A program made the translations under genes and the position numbers. Source: an uncultured Clostridium sp. (GTDB lineage: Bacteria; Bacillota; Clostridia; TANB77; CAG-508). Taken from it: DNA of 13,237 nt. The notes under the pieces were generated by a model that was not told the DNA's origin, ran no database searches, and saw only the letters and a list, made by a program, of their open reading frames with translations. How positions within the stretch are numbered: the stretch's first letter is position 1; every line of letters begins with the position of its first letter. Below are positions 1 through 5,980 of this stretch, in pieces. The stretch covers positions 1 to 13,237 of the forward strand of contig CAMMLF010000038.1 in assembly GCA_946497585.1 (NCBI GenBank), in the 5' to 3' direction.

Positions 1-34
1 ATTCGCTGTCTTCTACTAATAAAATTGTGTTCAT
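1..34 (-). CDS. Response regulator, N-terminal fragment (cut by window edge)
   Basis: Only the first 11 codons lie in the window and they read MNTILLVEDSE. This is the usual opening of a CheY-like receiver domain: a first beta strand followed by the acidic residues (here E8 and D9) that hold the Mg2+ ion near the phosphorylated aspartate. The ATG at 32-34 has a good ribosome binding site, AAGGGG, six bases upstream, and a near-consensus promoter lies further upstream. The output domain is out of view, so the protein could be a DNA-binding regulator, a stand-alone receiver or a hybrid histidine kinase. It is transcribed divergently from the 164-aa gene that starts at 291. The receiver assignment rests on a very short stretch plus the clear start signals. 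Confidence 0.6.
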   Translation of the reverse strand, partial: MNTILLVEDSE

Positions 35-112
35 AATTTTCCCCTTTTTATTATTAAAAATAGTGGTATTTTTACTTGGCTTATATGTTTAAACCTAAGT
101 AAGTTTTCTCAT

Positions 113-141
113 ATTATATCAGCTAATGCCATATGTTTCAA
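113..141 (-). promoter_or_regulatory. Sigma-A promoter of the response-regulator gene
   Basis: On the minus strand TTGAAA (136-141) is followed after exactly 17 bp by a perfect TATAAT (113-118). This gives a leader of about 70 nt before the ATG at 34. Confidence 0.7.
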
Positions 142-210
142 TTAAAATTTTAATAATAATTTGTCCTTTTTTGTATTTTTCCATTATTTGTTATTTTTTT
201 AGTTTTTAAG

Positions 211-239
211 TTGACTTTTTATTCATTTAGTGATATACT
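211..239 (+). promoter_or_regulatory. Sigma-A promoter of the 164-aa gene
   Basis: TTGACT (211-216), a 17-bp spacer and TATACT (234-239) form a near-consensus promoter. It lies back to back with the minus-strand promoter at 113-141. The roughly 70 bp between the two -35 boxes is the natural place for a shared regulator, but no clear operator repeat is visible there. Confidence 0.7.
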
Positions 240-290
240 ATAAGATACCTGTTAGCTGATTGTGTTTTCAATAGTAAGGAGTGATTTATT

Positions 291-785
291 TTGGTTGTGC
301 TTAATACTAATCGTAATGATGTGGATTATCAAAAAGTTAAAGTCAGTATTAGCCAATTAATGGATAACACTGACCGGGCCATGTTGGTGTCAAAATTAAG
401 GAAAGACTATTCGGTTGTTGGTAAGGAAAGATCTGCTGCTGATGCATTCTATTTCTTTTTGATTTGTGCTGAAGCACGCAAAAGTGATCCGGACTTTAGC
501 CTTCACATTTCCTACTACAATGCTGAAACTTTATCCAGGGCTCGAGAAGATTCTCAAATCAAAAAAGTGAAGTATTGTAACATGGCTGAACGGGCATCGA
601 CAACATTGAAGAGCATAGATTATACCTATGCAAACAAGGCACTCACTGCAATTCTCAAATTCTCTGCTTCGCAAGGAAAATCCTTTGAAATCTCTGTTGG
701 TCCATTATCCACAGCAATGGGGAATATTATTCTCCAATTGTTTAGAGATCCTGAGAAAGACAAAAAAATAAGTAACTACCGTTAA
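291..785 (+). CDS. Hypothetical protein, 164 aa, divergent from a response regulator
   Basis: I do not recognise this protein. The start is TTG at 291, chosen because AAGGAG (276-281) lies nine bases upstream and a good promoter precedes it. The product is a soluble, mixed alpha/beta-looking protein without signal peptide or membrane segment. It is rich in Lys, Asp and Ser, with a Lys-rich C-terminus (RDPEKDKKISNYR). No catalytic motif stands out. It is one of only two plus-strand genes here, and stretches of it look richer in G+C than the minus-strand genes (for example the codons GAC CGG GCC near 372), which may point to a different origin. A strong terminator begins within ten bases of the stop. 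The gene is thus a complete single-gene unit, possibly linked in regulation to the divergent response regulator. Coding status is well supported; function is unknown. Confidence 0.75.
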   Translation: MVVLNTNRNDVDYQKVKVSISQLMDNTDRAMLVSKLRKDYSVVGKERSAADAFYFFLICAEARKSDPDFSLHISYYNAETLSRAREDSQIKKVKYCNMAERASTTLKSIDYTYANKALTAILKFSASQGKSFEISVGPLSTAMGNIILQLFRDPEKDKKISNYR

Positions 786-791
786 AACACA

Positions 792-827
792 AAAGCCGGG
801 GAGCACCTGCTCCCCGGCTTTATTATT
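792..827. terminator. Bidirectional intrinsic terminator between the 164-aa gene and clpX
   Basis: A 12-bp perfect stem, AAGCCGGGGAGC (793-804) with its complement at 809-820, closes a 4-nt loop. T-rich sequence follows on both strands (TTTATTATTTTA on plus, TTTTGTGTTTT on minus). It serves two convergent genes, with stop codons at 785 and 888. It is one of the most G+C-rich segments of the window. Confidence 0.9.
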
Positions 828-887
828 TTATATTTAATTTGGCAATTTTTGATTATAAAACCGTTTCTATTTTTCTTTATTGCTATA

Positions 888-2192
888 TTACGCTGTTTCT
901 TTTGCCTCTGTTTTTTGTCTTTTGACTTTTTTAGGTTTTTCAACCCTATTTTCATCAATAACAACATCTGGCTTTTCAGTTCCTTGAACGGTTTCCTTTG
1001 TAATAGTGCATTTTACAATTTTAGGATTAGAAGGTATATCATACATTACATCTCTCATAGTTTCTTCCATAATAGAACGTAATCCTCTTGCGCCTGTTTT
1101 TCTTTCTATTGCTTTATCAACAATTGCTTCTAATGCTTCCCCCGTAAACTCTAAGTCAACTCCATCTATTTCAAGCAATTTTTTGTATTGTTTTACTAAA
1201 GCATTCTTTGGCTTTGTCATAATGTCTATAAGAGCATTTCTATCTAATTCGCGTAGTGTTGCTATTATTGGTAGTCTACCTACAAATTCTGGGATTAATC
1301 CAAATTTAAGCAAATCTTGTGGTAACAATTCTTCATAAATTTTGTATTTATCCACTTCTTTTGCACTTTGTATATTTGTGCCAAATCCTATTGCCTTTTT
1401 ACCTATTCTTTCACCAATTATTTTGTCTAATCCTTCAAAAGCTCCTCCACATATGAACAATATATTTGAAGTATTGATTTGCAAAAATTCTTGATGTGGA
1501 TGTTTTCTTCCCCCTTGAGGTGGTACTGATGCAACTGTTCCTTCAACTATTTTTAATAATGCTTGTTGCACACCTTCACCACTAACATCTCTTGTAATTG
1601 ATGGATTTTCTGACTTTCTTGAAATCTTATCTATCTCATCAATATATATAATTCCTTTTTCAGCTTTTTCTATATTATAATCTGCTGCTTGAATTAATTT
1701 AAGTAGAATATTTTCAACATCTTCACCAACATAACCTGCTTCTGTTAATGTTGTTGCATCTGCTATTGCAAATGGAACTTTTAATATTTTAGCAAGTGTT
1801 TGTGCTAAAAATGTTTTTCCACAGCCAGTAGGACCAAGTAAAAGTACATTACTTTTTTGTATTTCTACTCCATCCTCTGATTTTACTTCTTCACTATTTA
1901 TACGTTTGTAATGATTATATACAGCTACTGATAATGTTTTTTTAGCTTCATCTTGCCCTATAACATATTCATCTAAAATTTTTCTTATTTCTTCTGGTGT
2001 AGGCAATTTTTCTTCTTCATTTAATGTATATCTATCATCAAATTCTTCATAATCATCTGTTTCCAATATATTATTGCATACCTTAATACATTCATTGCAA
2101 ATGTATACTCCCGGACCTGCAACCATTTTATGAACGCTTTCTTGTGGTTTTCCACAAAAAGAACATCTAATACTTTGAGTCTTTTTAGGCAT
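888..2192 (-). CDS. clpX: ATP-dependent Clp protease ATP-binding subunit ClpX
   Basis: ClpX is the hexameric AAA+ unfoldase that recognises tagged proteins and threads them into ClpP. The N-terminal zinc-binding domain shows four cysteines (C10, C13, C32, C35). The AAA+ core has Walker A GPTGCGKT (120-127), the GYVGEDV pore loop, Walker B IIYIDEID and the IGFG loop that docks on ClpP. I place the start at 2192 (MPKKTQSIRC) because the AAAGGAAAG Shine-Dalgarno sits just before it. An in-frame ATG at 2213 would add seven residues but has no ribosome binding site. At 434 aa the protein is slightly longer than most, owing to a basic Lys/Glu-rich tail after the conserved core. clpP lies upstream, separated by a leader with a long inverted repeat. 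Confidence 0.97.
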   Translation of the reverse strand: MPKKTQSIRCSFCGKPQESVHKMVAGPGVYICNECIKVCNNILETDDYEEFDDRYTLNEEEKLPTPEEIRKILDEYVIGQDEAKKTLSVAVYNHYKRINSEEVKSEDGVEIQKSNVLLLGPTGCGKTFLAQTLAKILKVPFAIADATTLTEAGYVGEDVENILLKLIQAADYNIEKAEKGIIYIDEIDKISRKSENPSITRDVSGEGVQQALLKIVEGTVASVPPQGGRKHPHQEFLQINTSNILFICGGAFEGLDKIIGERIGKKAIGFGTNIQSAKEVDKYKIYEELLPQDLLKFGLIPEFVGRLPIIATLRELDRNALIDIMTKPKNALVKQYKKLLEIDGVDLEFTGEALEAIVDKAIERKTGARGLRSIMEETMRDVMYDIPSNPKIVKCTITKETVQGTEKPDVVIDENRVEKPKKVKRQKTEAKETA

Positions 2193-2228
2193 TTTTAATC
2201 TTTCCTTTCTCATTTTGCACTAAGGTTT

Positions 2229-2263
2229 ATGTAGTATAAAATTCAAATTCTTTTATACTACAT
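2229..2263 (-). repeat. 13-bp perfect inverted repeat in the clpX leader
   Basis: ATGTAGTATAAAA (2229-2241) and its exact complement TTTTATACTACAT (2251-2263) flank a 9-bp spacer, 37 bp upstream of the clpX start. As RNA it would form a stable hairpin without a following U-run, so it is not a simple terminator. As DNA it could be an operator. The 9-bp spacing recalls the CIRCE element (TTAGCACTC-N9-GAGTGCTAA), but the arm sequence is different. Confidence 0.6.
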
Positions 2264-2303
2264 TCCTTATATGTCACTCATTTTCATATGTGATATTATA
2301 TCA

Positions 2304-2332
2304 AAATAATAATATTTTATTAATTTTTATTT
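2304..2332 (-). promoter_or_regulatory. clpX: Possible clpX promoter
   Basis: On the minus strand a perfect TATAAT is preceded after 17 bp by TTAATA, which matches the -35 consensus at only four of six positions. The site lies between clpP and clpX and upstream of the inverted repeat, so the repeat would be in the transcript. The region is very A+T-rich, so chance matches are likely. Confidence 0.4.
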
Positions 2333-2357
2333 GCATTCTTTTCATATTGCTATAATA

Positions 2358-2972
2358 TTATTTTCTTTTATCCATTATTCCATCAATTAATCCATATTCA
2401 AGAGCTTCTTGTGCTGTCATGTAATGGTCTCTTTCTGTATCTCTTTCAATTACATCAATTGGTTGACCTGTTCTTTCGCTCAATAATTTATTTATTTTTT
2501 CTCTTGTCTTAATCATTTGGTCTGCATGGATTTTTATTTCAGTTGCTTGACCTGAAATACCTCCATTTTGGCCTCCAATTAATGGTTGGTGAATAAGTAT
2601 TTCCGCATTTGGTGTTGCAAATCTTTTGCCCTTTTCACCACAAGTTAATAATACTGCCCCCATACTAGCTGCCATACCAACGCATATTGTTGTTACTGGG
2701 CATTTAATATAGTTCATTGTATCAACTATACCAAATCCATCTGAAACTGAACCTCCTGGTGAATTTATGTATAAAGATATTTCTTTATCTGGATCTTCTG
2801 ACTCTAAGAATAGCATTTGTGCTATTACCAAACTTGCTGATGTTTGATTAACATCTTCGCTTAAAAATATTATTCTATCTTTTAAAAGTCTTGAGAAAAT
2901 ATCATATGATCTTTCTCCTCTTGCTGATTGTTCTATTACATAAGGTACTAAACTGTCATTAAATTCTTTCAT
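2358..2972 (-). CDS. clpP: ATP-dependent Clp protease proteolytic subunit ClpP
   Basis: ClpP is the serine protease that forms two stacked heptameric rings and degrades proteins delivered by ClpX or ClpC. The catalytic serine is in GMAASMGA (S103) and the histidine in LIHQP (H128). The aspartate is the second one of ERDTERD (D182). The N-terminal part (VIEQSARGERSYDIFSRLL) and the INSPGGSV segment are canonical. At 204 aa it is slightly longer than usual: the loop after HQP carries a Gly-rich insertion of about five residues (IGGQNGGIS) compared with the LGGAQ of Bacillus ClpP. The start is fixed by AAAGGA a few bases upstream. A promoter lies about 140 bp upstream, separate from that of tig. 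Confidence 0.97.
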   Translation of the reverse strand: MKEFNDSLVPYVIEQSARGERSYDIFSRLLKDRIIFLSEDVNQTSASLVIAQMLFLESEDPDKEISLYINSPGGSVSDGFGIVDTMNYIKCPVTTICVGMAASMGAVLLTCGEKGKRFATPNAEILIHQPLIGGQNGGISGQATEIKIHADQMIKTREKINKLLSERTGQPIDVIERDTERDHYMTAQEALEYGLIDGIMDKRK

Positions 2973-3061
2973 TTTTAATTCCTTTCTTAAGGCTCTTACT
3001 GTTATTTGCCTTATTCAAATTTAGATTTTTGGTTAATCTATAAACCTACTAATTCGTTTAA

Positions 3062-3139
3062 TTTGACTTTTAATAAAACATATAATGTTTTGTACTTTTA
3101 GTACTAACATATTATATATATTTTTTTAAAAGATATCAA
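3062..3139 (-). promoter_or_regulatory. clpP: clpP promoter and structured leader
   Basis: On the minus strand TTGATA (3134-3139), a 17-bp spacer and a perfect TATAAT (3111-3116) form a strong promoter. Just downstream are two short palindromes: GTAC..GTAC around 3092-3104 and the 7-bp repeat AAAACAT/ATGTTTT at 3075-3091. An AGTCAAA (minus, 3062-3068) matches one half of a CtsR heat-shock box, but the second half is degenerate. CtsR control is therefore not established. Confidence 0.65.
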
Positions 3140-3189
3140 CCTTTTTAGTAGAAAAATTTTATACATTTTTTTGTTATTTGCTATGTAAC

Positions 3190-3232
3190 AAAAAGTTAGA
3201 GATATTATTATAAAAATCATCTCCAACTTTTT
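3190..3232 (-). terminator. Intrinsic terminator downstream of tig
   Basis: Read on the minus strand, AAAAAGTTGGAGAT pairs over 14 positions (one G-U pair) with ATCTCTAACTTTTT around a 15-nt loop. The 3' arm itself ends in the U-run. It lies about 95 bp after the tig stop and upstream of the clpP promoter, so it would separate tig from clpP transcription. Confidence 0.7.
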
Positions 3233-3264
3233 ATTTTACTCCGTTTATTTAGTTGATTTTTTAC

Positions 3265-3329
3265 TTTTGGGACGGTCCTTTTCGTAAAATATTTTACATT
3301 TTGGTCCGTCCCCAATGTAAAATATTTTA
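3265..3329. repeat. REP-like palindromic element at the 3' end of tig
   Basis: GGGACGGTCC (3269-3278) and GGTCCGTCCCC (3303-3313) form an imperfect inverted repeat. Inside it is a perfect 14-bp palindrome, GTAAAATATTTTAC (3284-3297). A second copy, GTAAAATATTTTA (3317-3329), follows and supplies the tig stop codon. GGGACGG/CCGTCCC palindromes of this kind occur as dispersed REP-type repeats in clostridial genomes, often near REP-associated tyrosine transposases; no transposase is visible here. The G+C-rich arms contrast sharply with the surrounding sequence. A role as mRNA 3'-end stabiliser or second terminator is inference. Confidence 0.7.
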
Positions 3330-4616
3330 TTTTTTAGATATCTTTGCATTCTTTACTATTAATTCAACTGCTTGTTCTGTTTTTGAACTTTCTGCTAAGT
3401 AGTTCTTTAATTCTTCATTCTTTTCTAAGTCTTCTACTTTTCTGTTATATTGCTTAGCCATTTCTTCTAATTTTTCTTTTATGTATTTTTCGTCTTCTTT
3501 TATTTTTTCATCTTTAACAATTTGCTCAAGAACTAATCTTGTTTTAACATTCTTTTCAGCTTGCTCTTTGTAGTCTTTTCTGAAATCTTCTTCTGATTTG
3601 CCCATCATTTTTAGATATTGTTCTAAGTTTAATCCTTGATAACTTAGTCTTTGGTCTAAGTTTTGCATAATGTTATCTATTTCAAGTTCAACCATTCCTT
3701 CTGGAATATCTATATTTGTGTTTTTGCAAACTTCTTCAATAGCAGCATCTTCTGTTTCATGTTTTGCTCTTTCTTCGTTTTCTTTTTCCATTTTTTCTTT
3801 GATGCTGTCTTTTAATTCTTTTAATGTATCAAATTCACTAACATCTTTAGCAAATTCATCATCTATTGTTGGTAATTGTTTTTCTTTAATTCCGTGTAAT
3901 ACAACATGGAATGTTGCTTCTTTACCAGCTAAGTCTTTAGAGAAATAATCTTCTGGGAATGTAACTTTGATGTCTTTTTCTTCACCAATTTTCATTCCGA
4001 TTATTTGGTCTTCAAATCCTGGGATGAATGTTTTGCTTCCAATTGTTAAGTCATGATTTTCAGCTTTGCCACCTTCAAATGGTTTGCCATCTGTAAATCC
4101 TTCGAAGTCTATTGTAACTATATCTTTGTCTTTAACTGGTCTATCTTCAACTGTAACCATTCTTGAATTGTGTTCAGCCATGTGGTTTATTTCATGGTCT
4201 ATGTCTTCGTCAGTTACTTTGTATTCAATTTTCTTTAATGGAATTTCTTTGTATTTACCAAGTTTAACTTCTGGTTTTGTTGCAACTATTGCAGTAAATA
4301 TTAAGTCTTTTCCTTTTTCCATTTGAACTACATCTACTTGTGGTCTGCTTGCAACTTCTATTTTATTTTCTTTTATTTCTTCATCATATACTACAGGTGC
4401 TAATTCATTGAAAGCGTCCTCATAGAATATTGAATCTCCATAATATCTTTCTACTATTTTGAAAGGTGCTTTTCCTTTTCTAAATCCAGGTATGTTGAAG
4501 TATTTTGCACTTTTTTTGAATACTTCTTGTATTGCTTCTTCAAATCTTGAAGCTGGTACTGTAAATGTTAATTTTAATTCATTCTTATTTTCTGTTTTTT
4601 CTTGTTTTAAGCTCAT
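3327..4616 (-). CDS. tig: Trigger factor, ribosome-associated chaperone and prolyl isomerase
   Basis: Trigger factor binds beside the ribosomal exit tunnel and shields nascent chains. The ribosome-docking signature GFRKGK is at residues 44-49 of the N-terminal domain. The FKBP-like isomerase domain follows at about residues 160-245 (VTIDFEGFTDGKPFEGG, with FIPGFEDQIIGM). The rest is the long, highly charged helical chaperone domain. The length of 429 aa is typical. The ATG at 4616 is preceded by GGAAGG and by a promoter at 4652-4679. The gene sits upstream of clpP and clpX, a conserved order in Firmicutes. Its stop codon lies inside the second copy of the palindrome of the REP-like element. 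Confidence 0.97.
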   Translation of the reverse strand: MSLKQEKTENKNELKLTFTVPASRFEEAIQEVFKKSAKYFNIPGFRKGKAPFKIVERYYGDSIFYEDAFNELAPVVYDEEIKENKIEVASRPQVDVVQMEKGKDLIFTAIVATKPEVKLGKYKEIPLKKIEYKVTDEDIDHEINHMAEHNSRMVTVEDRPVKDKDIVTIDFEGFTDGKPFEGGKAENHDLTIGSKTFIPGFEDQIIGMKIGEEKDIKVTFPEDYFSKDLAGKEATFHVVLHGIKEKQLPTIDDEFAKDVSEFDTLKELKDSIKEKMEKENEERAKHETEDAAIEEVCKNTNIDIPEGMVELEIDNIMQNLDQRLSYQGLNLEQYLKMMGKSEEDFRKDYKEQAEKNVKTRLVLEQIVKDEKIKEDEKYIKEKLEEMAKQYNRKVEDLEKNEELKNYLAESSKTEQAVELIVKNAKISKK

Positions 4617-4651
4617 TGTTAATCCTTCCTTTTCTCATAAAATGCTATACT

Positions 4652-4679
4652 ATTATATCACAAATTACGAATAAATCAA
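4652..4679 (-). promoter_or_regulatory. tig: tig promoter
   Basis: On the minus strand TTGATT (4674-4679), a 16-bp spacer and TATAAT (4652-4657) lie about 36 bp upstream of the tig ATG. They are back to back with the promoter of the plus-strand 85-aa gene at 4731. Confidence 0.55.
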
Positions 4680-4730
4680 GACTTTTTGGAAAATTTTACG
4701 TTGGCACAGTTCTTAATTTTAAATTTATAT

Positions 4731-4758
4731 TTGACATTTTATTAATTTATGTTAAAAT
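4731..4758 (+). promoter_or_regulatory. Sigma-A promoter of the 85-aa gene
   Basis: A perfect TTGACA (4731-4736) is followed after 16 bp by TAAAAT (4753-4758). The in-frame ATG at 4757 overlaps the -10 box and so cannot be the start; translation must begin further downstream. Confidence 0.75.
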
Positions 4759-4798
4759 GGATTCAAGAATTACTTTGAAAAGAAAGGGGTTGTATCTT

Positions 4799-5056
4799 TT
4801 GGCTATTACTACTTTCTCGTTTGACACTTTTGGCTACAGATACACCTATGAAGTAGCCAATGATTTATCCGACTCCGAAGTTCTACACTTTGCTAGCTTT
4901 TTAAGAAGTAATATTCTTAGTTTTTTTGAACATCAAACTAGAACTTTTCCTATGTTTTTTGATGTTACACAAAAACTTCAAGAGCAAGGTTATTCTTGCT
5001 TGGTTGGTCGGATTGGACGTTTGGTTAACTTTGTTTACTTTTTAAAATGGGAGTGA
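4799..5056 (+). CDS. Hypothetical small protein, 85 aa, Phe-rich
   Basis: I do not recognise this protein. The start is TTG at 4799 (MAITTFSFDTFGYRY), placed nine bases after AAAGGGG (4783-4789). Upstream in-frame starts overlap the promoter or lie too close to the ribosome binding site. The N-terminal third is rich in Phe and Tyr (FSFDTFGYRYTYEV). The middle looks helical (SDSEVLHFASFLRSNILSFFEH), and the C-terminus ends in FVYFLKWE. No signal peptide or clear membrane span is seen. The gene is inserted between the divergent tig promoter and the convergent phosphoesterase gene. Its stop codon TGA falls in the loop of its own terminator, making a very compact unit of about 350 bp. Coding status rests on promoter, ribosome binding site, open frame and terminator, not on homology. 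Confidence 0.65.
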   Translation: MAITTFSFDTFGYRYTYEVANDLSDSEVLHFASFLRSNILSFFEHQTRTFPMFFDVTQKLQEQGYSCLVGRIGRLVNFVYFLKWE

Positions 5057-5077
5057 CACTTGTCTCTCCCATTTTTT
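5044..5077. terminator. Terminator of the 85-aa gene, probably bidirectional
   Basis: AAAATGGGAG (5044-5053) pairs perfectly with CTCCCATTTT (5066-5075) around a 12-nt loop, followed by T-rich sequence on plus. The stop codon of the 85-aa gene lies at the start of the loop. On the minus strand the U-run is shorter (TTTT), so termination of the convergent phosphoesterase transcript there is plausible but weaker. Confidence 0.8.
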
Positions 5078-5167
5078 ATCTACTAAAAACTTATTTTTTC
5101 TATTCAATCAAAGCAATTTCATATTCATAAGATTGGCGTACAAGCTAAGATGCGTGCTGTAATTTTT

Positions 5168-5968
5168 CTAAATTTTATATAGTTTAAAATCTAAATAATC
5201 ACTACTTACCAATTTAAAATTTATGCCATCAATAATACCTTCAAAAGCTTCTTTATGCGATTCTCCATGTAAATGCCCATATAAGCAAGTTTTTACATTG
5301 TACTGTTTCATTATTTCAACATAGTTTGAGATTTTCAAATTTTTGTTTAATTCTGCATGCTTAACTACTTCACTATTTTTTTCTATTTCGTCATCTTCTT
5401 CACTATAATTTTTCTCTTCATTTGCACTTTTTTGTATTGCATCACTTTCTACTTTAATAATTGGTGGATAATGCATTATGCAAATTATTTCTCTATCCCC
5501 AAAGTTATCTACTCCGCTTTGCAATGAAAGTTTTAGCCTTTCTTCTTCTCTATGGTTCATTTTGTTACTATTTTCTGTATCATTCAATGCCCAGCCTCTT
5601 GTTCCCGCAATTATCTTCTCTTCGAATAAATAACTATTATTGTATAAAAAGTCTATATTTTCAAATTTATTTTCTTGTAAAAATTCTCTCATTTTTGCAA
5701 GAGTTGTCCACCAATAATCATGGTTTCCTTTTAGCAAAAGTTTTTTTCCTGGCAAATCATTCAAATATGCAAAGTCATTATACATATCTTTTAAATGCAT
5801 TTCCCATGAAAAATCTCCTGGAAGTATTACTAAGTCATTATCTTGTACAGTATTCTTCCAGTTTTCTTTTATTTTTTGTTCATGTTTTTTCCAGTTACCG
5901 CCAAATATGTCCATTGGCTTTTCCTTATTCAAAGATAAGTGTAAATCTCCTATTGCATATATTGACAT
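5168..5968 (-). CDS. Calcineurin-like metallophosphoesterase
   Basis: This is a two-metal phosphoesterase of the calcineurin superfamily; the substrate is unknown. All metal-ligand motifs are present: D8 and H10 (GDLHL), D52 (GDFSW), N82 and H83 (GNHD), H166 (MHYPP), and H232 and H234 (GHLHGE). The protein is 266 aa and cytoplasmic, without signal peptide. Residues about 174-205 form a very acidic, probably disordered insertion (with SEEDDEIEKNSE) just before the last metal motif. The start at 5968 is supported by AAGGAG. Only 12 bp separate it from the upstream tsaD stop, so the two genes are most likely co-transcribed. That neighbourhood does not by itself show a role in tRNA modification. 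Confidence 0.9.
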   Translation of the reverse strand: MSIYAIGDLHLSLNKEKPMDIFGGNWKKHEQKIKENWKNTVQDNDLVILPGDFSWEMHLKDMYNDFAYLNDLPGKKLLLKGNHDYWWTTLAKMREFLQENKFENIDFLYNNSYLFEEKIIAGTRGWALNDTENSNKMNHREEERLKLSLQSGVDNFGDREIICIMHYPPIIKVESDAIQKSANEEKNYSEEDDEIEKNSEVVKHAELNKNLKISNYVEIMKQYNVKTCLYGHLHGESHKEAFEGIIDGINFKLVSSDYLDFKLYKI

Positions 5969-5980
5969 TTGTTTCTCCTT

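Noticed and set aside
3062..3077. CtsR operator in the clpP leader
   Set aside because: Only one AGTCAAA half is intact. The second half (AACGAA) is degenerate and the spacing is unconvincing.
4565..4798. N-terminal extension of the 85-aa protein up to an ATG at 4565 or 4757
   Set aside because: The extension runs over the tig start region and both promoters, and the ATG at 4757 overlaps the -10 box. Only the TTG at 4799 has a suitably spaced ribosome binding site.
5078..5167. Patch with GCGTAC and GCGTGC downstream of the phosphoesterase gene
   Set aside because: Two related hexamers do not form a clear repeat or stem, and no function could be supported.
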